From: Altererythrobacter ishigakiensis
GTDB lineage: Bacteria; Pseudomonadota; Alphaproteobacteria; Sphingomonadales; Sphingomonadaceae
DNA length: 64,000 nt
Assembly: GCF_001663155.1 (NCBI RefSeq)
Contig: NZ_CP015963.1
Span: 124,001 to 188,000 of the forward strand
Direction: 5' to 3'
Below, piece by piece: positions 37,554 through 46,570 of this stretch. Every line of letters begins with the position of its first letter. Positions within the stretch are counted from its first letter, which is position 1. Position numbers and translations under genes: made by a program. The notes beneath the pieces were generated by a model that ran no database searches, had not been told where the DNA came from, and saw only the letters and a list, made by a program, of their open reading frames with translations.

Positions 37554-38840
37554 CTAGCCGAACTGCCCCCGTTTCGGCCCGAGATAGCCGAACAGATAGG
37601 CCGCCACCTTGCGCATCTGGATTTCCTCCGCGCCTTCGGTGATGCGATAGCGGCGGTGGTGGCGATAAATATGCTCGAACGGTTTGTGCCGCGAATAGCC
37701 GATCCCGCCATGCACCTGCATCGCGCGGTCCGCTGCCTGACACACCAGCCGGTTCGCCCAGTAGTTGCACATGCTGACCTTGTCAGAGATTGTCTTCTCG
37801 ATCTCCTCATGCGGCATATTGTCCATTTCCCACGCGGTCTTGTAGATCAGCAGACGCAGCATCTCGCATTGGGTCGCCAGCTCTACCAGCGGGAACTGGA
37901 TCGCCTGATTCTTGGCCAGCTCTTCGCCGAACGGCTTGCGCTGCCGCGCATATTTCACGCTTTCATTGACGCAGAATTGCGCCGCACCGAGCGATGATGC
38001 GGCCTGACGGATGCGGTTCTGGTGGACGAAGCTTTGCGCCAAGGCCAGCCCGCGCCCCTCGATGCCCAGCATCGCGCTTTCGGGCACCCAAACATTGTTG
38101 ACGCTGAGGCGCGGGTGATCGGTGGGCATGTTGAAGGTCCACATCCACTCTTCGATCTCCAGTCCCTCGGTCGGGTTGGGAACAAGCAGGCAGGTGATCC
38201 CGCTGGCATCGCCATCTTGGCCGCTGGTGCGGCAGAACATCGCGCAATGCGTCGCGACATGCATTCCGGTGATCCACATCTTCTCGCCATTGATCAGCCA
38301 GCCATCGACCCCGTCGCGCGTCTCACGCACAGCGCGGGTTTCCATATGCGTTGCATCGGATCCATGGTTCGCTTCGGTCAGGCCAAAGGCCACCCGCCTT
38401 GTCCCTTCGAACCCACCGAGGATGAACTCCTGTTTCTGCTCCTCAGTGCCCCATTGCTCGAACATCTCGACGAAGGGGAAATTACCAACAATGCTATGCT
38501 CGTTCTGCAAGTCGTTGTGCAATCCCAGCCCGCGCTGCGCAAAACGGTCACGGATCACCGCCATCCACAGGTTGGTGCCGTCCTTGCCGCCGTATTTCTT
38601 GGGCGCGGAAAACCGCCAGTGCCCGGCTTTATCCGCGCGGCGCTTGGCTTCGATCAGCAGTTCTTCCCACTCGTGACGCGGCAAGCCACCTTCCTCGAAA
38701 TTGGTGCGCGCCCATTCTCGGCGGTGATCGAAGAAGCGAATGTTGTCATCCTGCTGCTCAAGCGGGGTGATTTCGTCCGCGATGAATTTCTCTAGCTCGG
38801 CGTAATAGTCTTCGAGCGCCTGCGGGATAGTGAAATCCAT
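37554..38840 (-). CDS. Acyl-CoA dehydrogenase, ACAD10/11 C-terminal type
   Basis: A 428-residue FAD enzyme. Seen: FGLTEANHGSDATHMETRA (substrate/FAD loop), WITGMHVATHCAMFCRT, and near the end QVHGGIGYSRHKPFEHIYRHHRRYRI. The long form and the histidine-rich C terminus resemble the dehydrogenase part of ACAD10/ACAD11. The next gene upstream encodes the matching phosphotransferase half, three bases away, so the two probably act in turn on a hydroxyacyl-CoA. It converges with the APC gene with a three-base gap. Confidence 0.9.
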   Translation of the reverse strand: MDFTIPQALEDYYAELEKFIADEITPLEQQDDNIRFFDHRREWARTNFEEGGLPRHEWEELLIEAKRRADKAGHWRFSAPKKYGGKDGTNLWMAVIRDRFAQRGLGLHNDLQNEHSIVGNFPFVEMFEQWGTEEQKQEFILGGFEGTRRVAFGLTEANHGSDATHMETRAVRETRDGVDGWLINGEKMWITGMHVATHCAMFCRTSGQDGDASGITCLLVPNPTEGLEIEEWMWTFNMPTDHPRLSVNNVWVPESAMLGIEGRGLALAQSFVHQNRIRQAASSLGAAQFCVNESVKYARQRKPFGEELAKNQAIQFPLVELATQCEMLRLLIYKTAWEMDNMPHEEIEKTISDKVSMCNYWANRLVCQAADRAMQVHGGIGYSRHKPFEHIYRHHRRYRITEGAEEIQMRKVAAYLFGYLGPKRGQFG

Positions 38841-38843
38841 GGG

Positions 38844-40190
38844 TTACTCCTCTCCAGTCCATTTCTTCATGGCGACTGCAAGCGCCGGATACTTCGGAAC
38901 GTCCGCCATTACCTTTTCCAGCGCCGCCTCCTTGAGTTCGCGCAGCAGGCCAGGGCTAGCAAGCGTTTCTTCCCCGACGAGAATGGCTTGAGCGAGGTCA
39001 GGCTCAGTCACTCGCGGGACGATATCATCATCGCGCGCAATCATGCCCAATGCATTGCGTGCTACCGCGAGTTGGAAGCGGTTATGCCCTTGCATGAGAG
39101 GTTTGAGCATTTCGAGCCATTCGGAAATCGCAACCGCAATCTCTCCGCTAGTTGCTTCACCGTGGGTCTCACCAGGCTCGATCATCGGTTCCGCGGGTAG
39201 CGCACGTTCTTCCTCAGGCGCATCTTCCTCCAGCAGCATCAGCAGATCCAATTCCTGCTCGCTCGTGCGCCGCGAGATCACCACCCGTTCGAGCATCCGG
39301 TCGGAGCCATCGCGCCATACCTTGGCGCAGCGCAGGCAACCCATCGCCCACCATACGGTGCGATGGATCAGCCAGTAACGGAAACGCTCGCGGTCAACAG
39401 TCCGCCCGCTCTCGGCTTCGTAGGCAGCGAAGTAATCCTCCAGCGATCCCAATCCTAGCGCAGGCCGGTCATATCGCGCGAAACGCCACACCGCCATGCA
39501 GCCGAAAGCGAGGTCCTCATGTGGATCGCCGAAATGCGCCAGCTCCCAATCGAGCACGCCCGTCAGTTGGTCATTATCGGCCAGGATATTGCCCATGCGG
39601 TAATCGCCATGGTTGAGCACTGGCTCGCAAGGCTCAGGGCAATTGTCCTCCAACCATTTGAGGCCCAGCGCGATGATCGGGCGGTCGCCGCCCGCTTCCT
39701 CGAACTGCGCGCGCAAATCGGCAATCGCCGCGCGGTAATCCATCACCGGCACATCGGCGGGCAGGTCCTCGCGCTTCAATGAATGGATGCGAGCGAGGTC
39801 GCGTGCGGCTTGGCGCAAGATTGTGTCTGCGCCCTCCATTGCCAGTATCTCTTTGGGATTGGGCGTGCCGGGCAGCGCGCGCATGATGAACCCGCTCCCG
39901 ATCCCGTCACTTTCTTCGAGCACCGTCAGCACTTCAGGCGCCGTCACACCAGCTTTGCGGGCAGCCTCGATCACCGCCGCTTCACCGGCATGGCTCATCG
40001 GGCGTTCGGCAATAAATTCCAGGCTGGGCGCGCGGCGCAGGACATAGCCCTCACCGCTCGTTGAGAACCGCCAGCTCTCCATCGTCGCGCCGCCGGTCAG
40101 CCGCGCGAGGCCCGAAGGTGCAGAGAGCCCAACCCGTGCCAGTGCACGGGTCAGGCCCCCTTCAATCACAGTGATGTCTCCCCCACTCAC
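38844..40190 (-). CDS. Phosphotransferase (APH-like), ACAD10/11 N-terminal type
   Basis: 448 residues. The first 330 form an aminoglycoside-phosphotransferase-like kinase: LTGGATMESWRFS loop, catalytic VLNHGDYRMGNIL and metal-binding LDWELAHFGDP. The remaining 110 residues form an extra helical domain (ISEWLEMLKPLMQGHNRFQLAVARNALG region). In ACAD10/11 and in LvaA of levulinate degradation such kinases phosphorylate 4-hydroxyacyl-CoA; here the same function is inferred from the paired dehydrogenase gene. It starts seven bases after the aldehyde dehydrogenase stop. Confidence 0.9.
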   Translation of the reverse strand: MSGGDITVIEGGLTRALARVGLSAPSGLARLTGGATMESWRFSTSGEGYVLRRAPSLEFIAERPMSHAGEAAVIEAARKAGVTAPEVLTVLEESDGIGSGFIMRALPGTPNPKEILAMEGADTILRQAARDLARIHSLKREDLPADVPVMDYRAAIADLRAQFEEAGGDRPIIALGLKWLEDNCPEPCEPVLNHGDYRMGNILADNDQLTGVLDWELAHFGDPHEDLAFGCMAVWRFARYDRPALGLGSLEDYFAAYEAESGRTVDRERFRYWLIHRTVWWAMGCLRCAKVWRDGSDRMLERVVISRRTSEQELDLLMLLEEDAPEEERALPAEPMIEPGETHGEATSGEIAVAISEWLEMLKPLMQGHNRFQLAVARNALGMIARDDDIVPRVTEPDLAQAILVGEETLASPGLLRELKEAALEKVMADVPKYPALAVAMKKWTGEE

Positions 40191-40196
40191 CTCGGC

Positions 40197-41627
40197 TTAA
40201 GCGGGGACATTGTCCTTCTTGACGGTGATCACCTGCGGATAGGTGAATTCCTTCAGGCCATCGAGCCCGTACTCAGCGCCGAAGCCCGATTGCTTGTGCC
40301 CGCCAAACGGCGCGAAAGGAGACAGGTGGAGGTATTCGTTGACCCACACTGTGCCTGTCTCGAGCTTCTCTGCAATCTCGACACCTTTCTCAGGGTTTGC
40401 AGTCCAGACCGCCCCGGCAAGACCGTAGTCCGAGTTGTTAGCGCGTTCGATCACTTCCTCTTCTGAAGAGAATTTCATCAGCGGCATGACCGGGCCAAAC
40501 TGCTCCTCTGCCACGATCCGGGCGTCCTCCGGCGGGTTATCGAGGATTGTGATCGGCACGTAATAGCCGGTGCCTGACGGATCGCCCGCGTCACCGCCAA
40601 CCAGGAAATTATAGCCATTGTCTTTCGCATCCTGGATCAGTTCCAGCACGCGATCATATTGCTTCTTGTTCTGGATCGGTCCGACACCGGTGCCTTGTTC
40701 CGATCCGTCACCCACCTTCACGGTCTTGGCGTACTCTGCCAGAGCTGCTGCCAGTTCGTCATAGATATCCTCATGGATATAGATGCGTTTGGCCGCGACG
40801 CAGATCTGACCTGCGTTTGAGAAGCTTGACCAGAAGATCTGCTCGGCAATTTTCTTGGGGTCCGCGTCCGGCATCACGATCGAGGCGTCATTGCCGCCCA
40901 GCTCAAGCGTAATCCGCTTCAGGTCAGCGCTCGCGCCTTCCATGATCTTCTTGCCCGTTGCGGTCGAACCGGTGAACGTGACCTTGTCGATATCCGGATG
41001 GCTGGTGATCAGCGGCCCAAGCGACTCTTCACCCGTGATGATGTTGACCGTGCCCGCTGGCACCTTGTCCGCGATCAGCTCTGCAATGCGTAGCGTGGTA
41101 AGCGGGGTGAAGGGCGACGGCTTGAGCACAATGGTGCAACCGCTCATCAGCGCTGGCACAATCTTTTGCACCGCCATCATGACCGGGAAGTTCCACGGCA
41201 CGATGCCGCCAACCACGCCCACCGGTACGCGGCGGGTGCGGCTCAGCCGTTCGTCAGAGTCCTCGTTGATTACGTCTTCCAACTTCAGCGTCGATTGCGC
41301 AGCCGACATGCCAGCAGCCCCGAAAATCTCGCCCTTGGCTTGCTCATGCGGTTTGCCCTGTTCGCTGGTCAGCAAACGATAGAGCTCTTCCGCGTTTTCC
41401 TTGATCGCGCCTGAAATCGCCATGCACGCAGCCTGACGTTCTTCAAAACTGGTATTCTTCCAGGTCTTGAATGCTGCACGCGCAGCGGCAACCGCCTGGT
41501 CCAGCTCGTCTTTACCGCATTTCGGCACCTGGCCGATAACCTCTTCATTCGCGGGATTGACGACATCGCACCACTCACCGGTTTCGATCATCTGTCCGTT
41601 GATCAGGTTCTTATATTGCGTAGCCAT
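40197..41627 (-). CDS. NAD(P)-dependent aldehyde dehydrogenase
   Basis: 476 residues. Seen: GGIVPWNFPVMMAVQKIVPAL, the FTGSTATGKKIMEG nucleotide loop, LELGGNDASIV with the general-base glutamate, and the nucleophile cysteine in NAGQICVAAKRIYI. The family includes betaine, aminobutyraldehyde and long-chain aldehyde oxidisers; substrate is unresolved. The ATG at 41627 (MATQYKNLING) is chosen. It heads a three-gene set with the phosphotransferase and the acyl-CoA dehydrogenase, and could feed acids into that branch. Confidence 0.93.
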   Translation of the reverse strand: MATQYKNLINGQMIETGEWCDVVNPANEEVIGQVPKCGKDELDQAVAAARAAFKTWKNTSFEERQAACMAISGAIKENAEELYRLLTSEQGKPHEQAKGEIFGAAGMSAAQSTLKLEDVINEDSDERLSRTRRVPVGVVGGIVPWNFPVMMAVQKIVPALMSGCTIVLKPSPFTPLTTLRIAELIADKVPAGTVNIITGEESLGPLITSHPDIDKVTFTGSTATGKKIMEGASADLKRITLELGGNDASIVMPDADPKKIAEQIFWSSFSNAGQICVAAKRIYIHEDIYDELAAALAEYAKTVKVGDGSEQGTGVGPIQNKKQYDRVLELIQDAKDNGYNFLVGGDAGDPSGTGYYVPITILDNPPEDARIVAEEQFGPVMPLMKFSSEEEVIERANNSDYGLAGAVWTANPEKGVEIAEKLETGTVWVNEYLHLSPFAPFGGHKQSGFGAEYGLDGLKEFTYPQVITVKKDNVPA

Positions 41628-41814
41628 TTGAGGGCCTCTCTCCATTAGCGAATTGAAAGTCTCGAGTCGCCAAGATGGGACGTCCCTGTCCCAAGGGCAA
41701 ACGAATTCGGACAGAATAGACTGCGACGGCGCGTTGCGCTCCTATCCATTGCGCTATGCAACTGAATGTCGCAGAGTGGCGATCACGCAATGGAGCAAGA
41801 GAGGAATTTTTTCG

Positions 41815-42507
41815 ATGGCCGATCTCGTCATCTACGGCAGCCCCGTTTCACCCTTTGTCCGCAAGGCCGCAGCGGTCTGCATCGAGAAGGGTGTCGATTT
41901 CGAGTTGGAATCGGTAAACGTCTTCGATCCGCCTGACTGGTTCCGCGCAATTTCGCCATTGAAGCGTATTCCGGTGCTGCGCGACCGCTCTATCGCTGAA
42001 GAAGGCATTCCGGGCACAATCGCCGATAGTTCCGCGATCTGTGGTTATATCGAGAAGAAGCACCCGGACGTCCCGATTTACCCGGCTGACCCCTATGCCT
42101 ATGGCCGCGCATTGTGGATCGAGGAATATGCCGACAGCCATCTGGCTGCGACTGGTGGATTGGGCATATTTCGCGCGATCGCCTTTGCTGCCATGAACGG
42201 AAAAGAGCCTGACCTCGACACAGCGCGCGCGACCTGGGCGGAAAAGATGCCGCCCATCCTTGCCTATCTCGACAGCGCACTGGGCGACGGTGAATTCTAT
42301 GCCGGAGACGCGCTGTCGATCGCGGATATCACCGTCACGACCTGCTTGATGCAGATGACATTGGCGGCGCACGCGCCGCTTGACGCTTATCCGGCGCTGG
42401 CGGCTCACCAGAAACGCATGCAGGCGCGCGAATCGATTGCCGGTCCCTTTGCGAAGGCGGAAGCTTTCATCCGAAAAGCGGTGCCTAAACCCCTTGATAT
42501 CGCCTGA
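41815..42507 (+). CDS. Glutathione S-transferase family protein
   Basis: 230 residues, usual GST length. The N-terminal thioredoxin-like part is MADLVIYGSPVSPFVRKAAAVC with the active-site serine in SPFVRK, and the C-domain contains SIADITVTTCLMQM. The sequence is closest in style to the sphingomonad GSTs that act on small electrophiles. GAGAGGAA lies before the ATG. Divergent from the aldehyde dehydrogenase over 187 bp; followed by mtnP. Confidence 0.9.
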   Translation: MADLVIYGSPVSPFVRKAAAVCIEKGVDFELESVNVFDPPDWFRAISPLKRIPVLRDRSIAEEGIPGTIADSSAICGYIEKKHPDVPIYPADPYAYGRALWIEEYADSHLAATGGLGIFRAIAFAAMNGKEPDLDTARATWAEKMPPILAYLDSALGDGEFYAGDALSIADITVTTCLMQMTLAAHAPLDAYPALAAHQKRMQARESIAGPFAKAEAFIRKAVPKPLDIA

Positions 42508-42588
42508 TAGCCGTTTGCTAACTTTATCTTTGCCTTCGCGCGGCATAGCGCCTTAAACCATATGCCAAGGCGTGCAGGGGAAGACTAA

Positions 42589-43461
42589 ATGACCAGCCCG
42601 TGGACAATCGGGATCATCGGCGGATCGGGGCTATATGCCATCGAGGGGCTTGAAGACGCACAGTGGATTGCGATCGAAAGCCCTTGGGGCAAGCCATCGG
42701 ACGAAGTGCTGTGCGGCCGTATCGGCGATGTGCGGGTGCGGTTCCTGCCACGCCATGGCCGTGGTCACCCGATCAGCCCGGGCGAGCTTAATGCTCGCGC
42801 TAACATCGACGTTCTCAAGCGTGCGGGCTGCACCGATATCCTGGCGATCTCGGCAGTCGGATCCCTGCGCGAAGAAATCGAACCGGGCCGCTTCGCCATT
42901 GTTGAGCAATTCATTGATCGCACTAACCGCCAGCCGAACAGCTTTTTCGGCACCGGCCTGGTTGCGCATGTTTCGATGGCTGATCCGGTTTGTGCTCGCC
43001 TTTCCGAAATGGCCGCCAAGGCGTTCAAATCAGCCAAAGGCAAGGTTGCAACCGGATCGACTTATCTCGCAATGGAAGGGCCACAATTCTCGACCCGCGC
43101 AGAAAGCCGCATGTACCGAGAGTGGGGCGCGGATGTGATCGGGATGACCGCGATGCCTGAGGCCAAGCTCGCGCGTGAGGCGGAGCTGCCTTACGCGCTG
43201 ATTGGCATGGTAACCGACTATGATTGCTGGCGAGACGGCGAAGCAGTCGACGTGGGGCAAGTGGTTGCGCAGATGCAGATCAACAGCCAGATAGCACGCG
43301 ATGCGATTGTACGTTTCGTCAACGCATTGCCCGATGGCCGGCAGGCTTCGCCGATTGATTATGCGCTGGAAGATGCGGTCATCACAGCGCCTGACAAGCA
43401 TGATCCAAACCTGATTGCCAAGCTGGATGCGGTCGCCGGGCGCTTGCTCAACCAAGGGTGA
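42589..43461 (+). CDS. mtnP: S-methyl-5'-thioadenosine phosphorylase
   Basis: Cleaves methylthioadenosine with phosphate to adenine and methylthioribose-1-phosphate, the first step of methionine salvage; 290 residues. Seen: IGIIGGSGLYAIEGL, FLPRHGRGHPISPGELNARA and the MEGPQFSTRAESRMYREW block, which is the MtnP signature. GGGGAAG lies before the ATG. No other salvage genes (mtnA-mtnD) are near. Confidence 0.96.
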   Translation: MTSPWTIGIIGGSGLYAIEGLEDAQWIAIESPWGKPSDEVLCGRIGDVRVRFLPRHGRGHPISPGELNARANIDVLKRAGCTDILAISAVGSLREEIEPGRFAIVEQFIDRTNRQPNSFFGTGLVAHVSMADPVCARLSEMAAKAFKSAKGKVATGSTYLAMEGPQFSTRAESRMYREWGADVIGMTAMPEAKLAREAELPYALIGMVTDYDCWRDGEAVDVGQVVAQMQINSQIARDAIVRFVNALPDGRQASPIDYALEDAVITAPDKHDPNLIAKLDAVAGRLLNQG

Positions 43462-43535
43462 TTCTCGGAACATTTGCCCATCCCAACGCTTGAATGCATG
43501 AGGCGCAGCTTTGAGCGTCGCCAGCACGGATATGC

Positions 43536-44384
43536 ATGCAAGAACAGGAAATCATTGAAGAAGGCGAAAGCGAGTCACTCTCTTCGCCCGAAATCTATAT
43601 CGAAGTGGCGCGTGAAGGCATTGAAGAAATGCAGCGTCCGTCGATCTCGTTGTTCTGGTCAGCCATCGCTGCGGGCTTTTTGATCAGCTTTTCACTCATC
43701 GCCAAGGCCGCGCTGCATGTCGAAACCTACGATCTGCCCGCTGGCTATGCGATTGAAAGTATGGGCTACACAATCGGCTTCATACTGGTGATCTATTGCC
43801 GGCTGCAGCTTTTTACAGAGAACACAATTACCCCGGTTCTGCCCACAATCGCAGCCCCCAGTGCGCGAAATCTGGGTAATTTGGGGCGTGTCTGGGGGAT
43901 CAGCCTGAGCGCCAATTTTATCGGCACTGCGATCATGGCCGCTTTGTTCGCCTTCACACCGGTCGTGACGCCGGAGACGCTGGAGGCGATGATCTATATC
44001 AGCGAGAAAGTGGCTGCGATGGGCTTCATGGAATCGTTGGTCAAAGGATTGCCTTCAGGTCTGTTGATCGCTGCACTGGTATGGATGCGACCCAGCTCTG
44101 GCGAGAGCTTTCTGGGGCTGGTTTTCCTGATCATTTATGTCATTGCCATCGGCGATTTCACGCACGTGGTTGTGGGATCATGCGAAATCTTCCTGCTTGC
44201 ATGGTCGGGTCAGGGCGCTCTGGCAGAGATGGCGCTGACTAACATTTTACCCACTTTGCTGGGCAATGTGATTGGCGGCACAGTGTTGTTCGCCTTGATC
44301 GCTTGGGTCCAGATCCGGCGCGAGCTCCGCGCAACAGTAACCAAATTGCGCGAAGAGGCGGACGCTGATCAGACCCGTATGTAG
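43536..44384 (+). CDS. Formate/nitrite transporter (FNT) family channel
   Basis: 282 residues with six hydrophobic helices after a soluble, acidic N terminus of about 35 residues (EEGESESLSSPEIYIEVARE). The body matches the YfdC-like branch of the FNT family: FLISFSLIAKAALHVET, GYTIGFILVIYCRLQLFTEN and the VGSCEIFLLAWSGQ region. FNT proteins pass formate, nitrite, hydrosulfide or other small anions; the exact one is unknown. It stands between mtnP and a quinone oxidoreductase gene on the same strand. Confidence 0.87.
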   Translation: MQEQEIIEEGESESLSSPEIYIEVAREGIEEMQRPSISLFWSAIAAGFLISFSLIAKAALHVETYDLPAGYAIESMGYTIGFILVIYCRLQLFTENTITPVLPTIAAPSARNLGNLGRVWGISLSANFIGTAIMAALFAFTPVVTPETLEAMIYISEKVAAMGFMESLVKGLPSGLLIAALVWMRPSSGESFLGLVFLIIYVIAIGDFTHVVVGSCEIFLLAWSGQGALAEMALTNILPTLLGNVIGGTVLFALIAWVQIRRELRATVTKLREEADADQTRM

Positions 44385-44402
44385 CCTTTAGAAAGGGCAG
44401 AA

Positions 44403-45383
44403 ATGATGACCTGTTTGCGCGCTGAAATTCGCCAGCTCGGTGGCCCCGAAGTAATCGAATGGGTTGAAGGGGACATCCCGAACCCCGGCCCGGGCGAAGT
44501 CCTGATCCAACACAGCGCTATCGGGCTTAACTTCATCGACACCTATCATCGCGGCGGACTTTACCCGATTGATCTGCCCAGCGGGCTGGGCCTTGAAGCA
44601 GCCGGCACGATTACCGCACTGGGCGAAGGGGTAGCAGGTTATGCCGAAGGTGATCGCGTCGCTTACATGGGGCCAGGTCTGGGAGCCTACGCAACACACC
44701 GGGTGATGCCGGCCGATGCGTTGTTCAAACTGCCGGATGACGTGTCAGACGATGTTGCTGCGGCAGCGATTCTGAAGGCCGCGACGACAGAAGGGCTGGT
44801 CGAACGCTGCGCCGATGTAAATGCGGGCGACACCGTGCTGGTTCACGCAGCGGCAGGAGGCGTTGGCCTGATCATGGTCCAATGGCTGAAAGCACTGGGT
44901 GTGAATGTGATCGGGACAGTCTCTTCCGATGCAAAGGAAGTTTTGGCGCGCGAGGCCGGAAGTGACCATGTGATCCGCTATGACCGCGAGGAAATCGCGC
45001 CCTTGGTTCGGGACATCACCGGCGGAAAAGGCGTGCCGGTGGTTTTTGACGGAGTCGGAAAGGCTACTTTCGAAGCCTCACTCGACAGTATGAGCCCACG
45101 CGGACTCTTGGTGAGTTTCGGGAACGCATCAGGCGCAGTCGAAGGCGTAAACCTTGGTATTCTGGCGCAGAAAGGATCGCTGTTCGTTACACGCCCCACG
45201 CTGATGCATTACTACATGACGCCTGAGGATCGAAGCGCAGGCATCGCCCGTGTCTGGGACATGCTCAGCACCGGCAAGGTAAAGATCACTATCGGTCAGA
45301 CCTATGCGCTGAAGGATGCGGCACAGGCGCACATCGATCTGGAAGCGCGCCGCACCACTGGCTCGACTATACTTCGGCCTTAG
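44403..45383 (+). CDS. NADPH:quinone oxidoreductase
   Basis: 326 residues, zinc-free medium-chain reductase of the Qor group. Seen: IGLNFIDTYHRGGLYP, LPSGLGLEAAGTI, the nucleotide motif AAAGGVGLIMVQWLKALG, and HYYMTPEDR in the C-terminal part. It reduces quinones by one electron or other carbonyl compounds with NADPH. Two ATG codons are adjacent; the first, with AAAGGG upstream, is given. Its stop overlaps by four bases the stop of the yciI-like gene on the other strand. Confidence 0.93.
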   Translation: MMTCLRAEIRQLGGPEVIEWVEGDIPNPGPGEVLIQHSAIGLNFIDTYHRGGLYPIDLPSGLGLEAAGTITALGEGVAGYAEGDRVAYMGPGLGAYATHRVMPADALFKLPDDVSDDVAAAAILKAATTEGLVERCADVNAGDTVLVHAAAGGVGLIMVQWLKALGVNVIGTVSSDAKEVLAREAGSDHVIRYDREEIAPLVRDITGGKGVPVVFDGVGKATFEASLDSMSPRGLLVSFGNASGAVEGVNLGILAQKGSLFVTRPTLMHYYMTPEDRSAGIARVWDMLSTGKVKITIGQTYALKDAAQAHIDLEARRTTGSTILRP

Positions 45384-45679
45384 GGATCCAGCCTTTTTGA
45401 CCAATCGCCAAAACGCGGCTGGAATTCATCAGCGCGGATCGATTGCCATACGCCAATCTCGAAATAGGGGATCGCTTCAAGCTTTTCGCGGGCGCTGGCT
45501 TCATCCTCGGCCTTGATCACCAATAATGAGCCAACGATCTTATCGCCCTTCACCATTGGCCCTGCGACCGCGAAATCATCACCATGTTTGTCAAAATGCT
45601 CGAGCAAGGCTTCATAGCCATGCTCGCGAAACATCGCGCTGTGTTCCCCGTCGCGGCAGTAGAATGCAAAAAGCTTCAT
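45380..45679 (-). CDS. YciI family protein
   Basis: 99 residues with the alpha/beta-barrel YciI pattern: MKLFAFYCRDGEHS, REHGYEALLEHFDKHGDDF with the His-Asp pair, and GPMVKGDKIVGSLLVIKAED. YciI proteins are small dehydrochlorinase-like or dimeric binding proteins of mostly unknown role. The ATG at 45679 is fixed by the family N terminus; a longer frame to 46150 crosses two other genes and is rejected. Confidence 0.9.
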   Translation of the reverse strand: MKLFAFYCRDGEHSAMFREHGYEALLEHFDKHGDDFAVAGPMVKGDKIVGSLLVIKAEDEASAREKLEAIPYFEIGVWQSIRADEFQPRFGDWSKRLDP

Positions 45680-45741
45680 CGCGCCACTGTAGCGTTTCTG
45701 CTGCGAAGTGGGAGAGTTTCTTTTCCGCGCGAAGGTATGGG

Positions 45742-45978
45742 TCAGATCACGAAATCGATCGGAGCAGGCAGCTTGCTGCGATTGACCACCATCTTGCCAT
45801 GCAATGTTTCGATCTGCTTGCTGCCTGTTTTCACAAACAGGAACGGCAGCAGTCCATGTAACATGCAGGCGAAACCGCCCAACACCATGCGCACACCAAA
45901 GCCGGAAGCATGCATCAGATGCTGAAAGTATGTCTCGCCAACGCTGGCGGGATGTTCGGTAAATGCTTTCCTGATCAT
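45742..45978 (-). CDS. DUF6356 family small membrane protein
   Basis: 78 residues starting MIRKAFTEHPASVGETYFQH, a pattern I associate with DUF6356, common in sphingomonads. One hydrophobic helix (MVLGGFACMLHGLLPFLFV) is followed by a short charged tail with a TLHGKMV segment. No function is known to me. GAGGGG lies about 12 bases before the ATG. It is divergent from the Lrp gene and is followed by the yciI-like gene. Confidence 0.85.
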   Translation of the reverse strand: MIRKAFTEHPASVGETYFQHLMHASGFGVRMVLGGFACMLHGLLPFLFVKTGSKQIETLHGKMVVNRSKLPAPIDFVI

Positions 45979-46093
45979 GCGCTGACCCGGCCCCTCTATT
46001 CGATTTTCTAGCGGGCAAGCTATCACTGTTGCTGCTAAATGAAATCCCAAACTTTGATGGATTCAGAACCCAGATTGGGATAAAAACACTGTC

Positions 46094-46570
46094 ATGGCAC
46101 AAGACATGGAACTCGACACCAAGGATTGGGCAATCCTTGCATTGCTTCAAAAAGACGCTTCGCTTTCAGTGCAAGCGATTGCCGACAAAGTGGGTCTGTC
46201 GACCAATCCGTGCTGGCGACGGATCAAATTGATGGAGGAAGCGGGGATCATCAAAAGGCGCGTCGCGCTGGTCGATGCCAGCAAGCTGGGCTTCACAACG
46301 ACCGTGTTCGTCAGCATCCGCACTCGCCGTCACGATGCCGAATGGCTTGCGGCCTTTGATAATGCGATCGCGGGAATCGAGGAAATCACAGAATGTCACC
46401 GCATGGCCGGCGACATCGACTACATGCTGAAACTGTGCGTGCGGGATATCGCAGACTATGATCGCATCTACCAGCGCTTGATCAAACGTGTGCCCGATCT
46501 GGCGGATGTGACCGCGAGCTTCTCCATGGAAGAGATGAAGAGCACGACCGCCTTTCCCAGACCCGCCTAG
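46094..46570 (+). CDS. Lrp/AsnC family transcriptional regulator
   Basis: 158 residues: an N-terminal helix-turn-helix (LDTKDWAILALLQKDASLSV; GLSTNPCWRRIKLMEEAGII) and a C-terminal ligand-binding RAM domain (AGIEEITECHRMAGDIDYML). Lrp-type proteins respond to amino acids. A gene of this type next to putA often controls proline use (PutR), but here the YeiH family gene lies between. The start is either 46094 or the ATG four codons later; no clear ribosome site decides it. Confidence 0.92.
   Translation: MAQDMELDTKDWAILALLQKDASLSVQAIADKVGLSTNPCWRRIKLMEEAGIIKRRVALVDASKLGFTTTVFVSIRTRRHDAEWLAAFDNAIAGIEEITECHRMAGDIDYMLKLCVRDIADYDRIYQRLIKRVPDLADVTASFSMEEMKSTTAFPRPA

Noticed and set aside
45680..46150. 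N-terminal extension of the YciI protein to 256 residues
   Set aside because: It would cross the DUF6356 gene and the Lrp start; the family begins at MKLFAFY.
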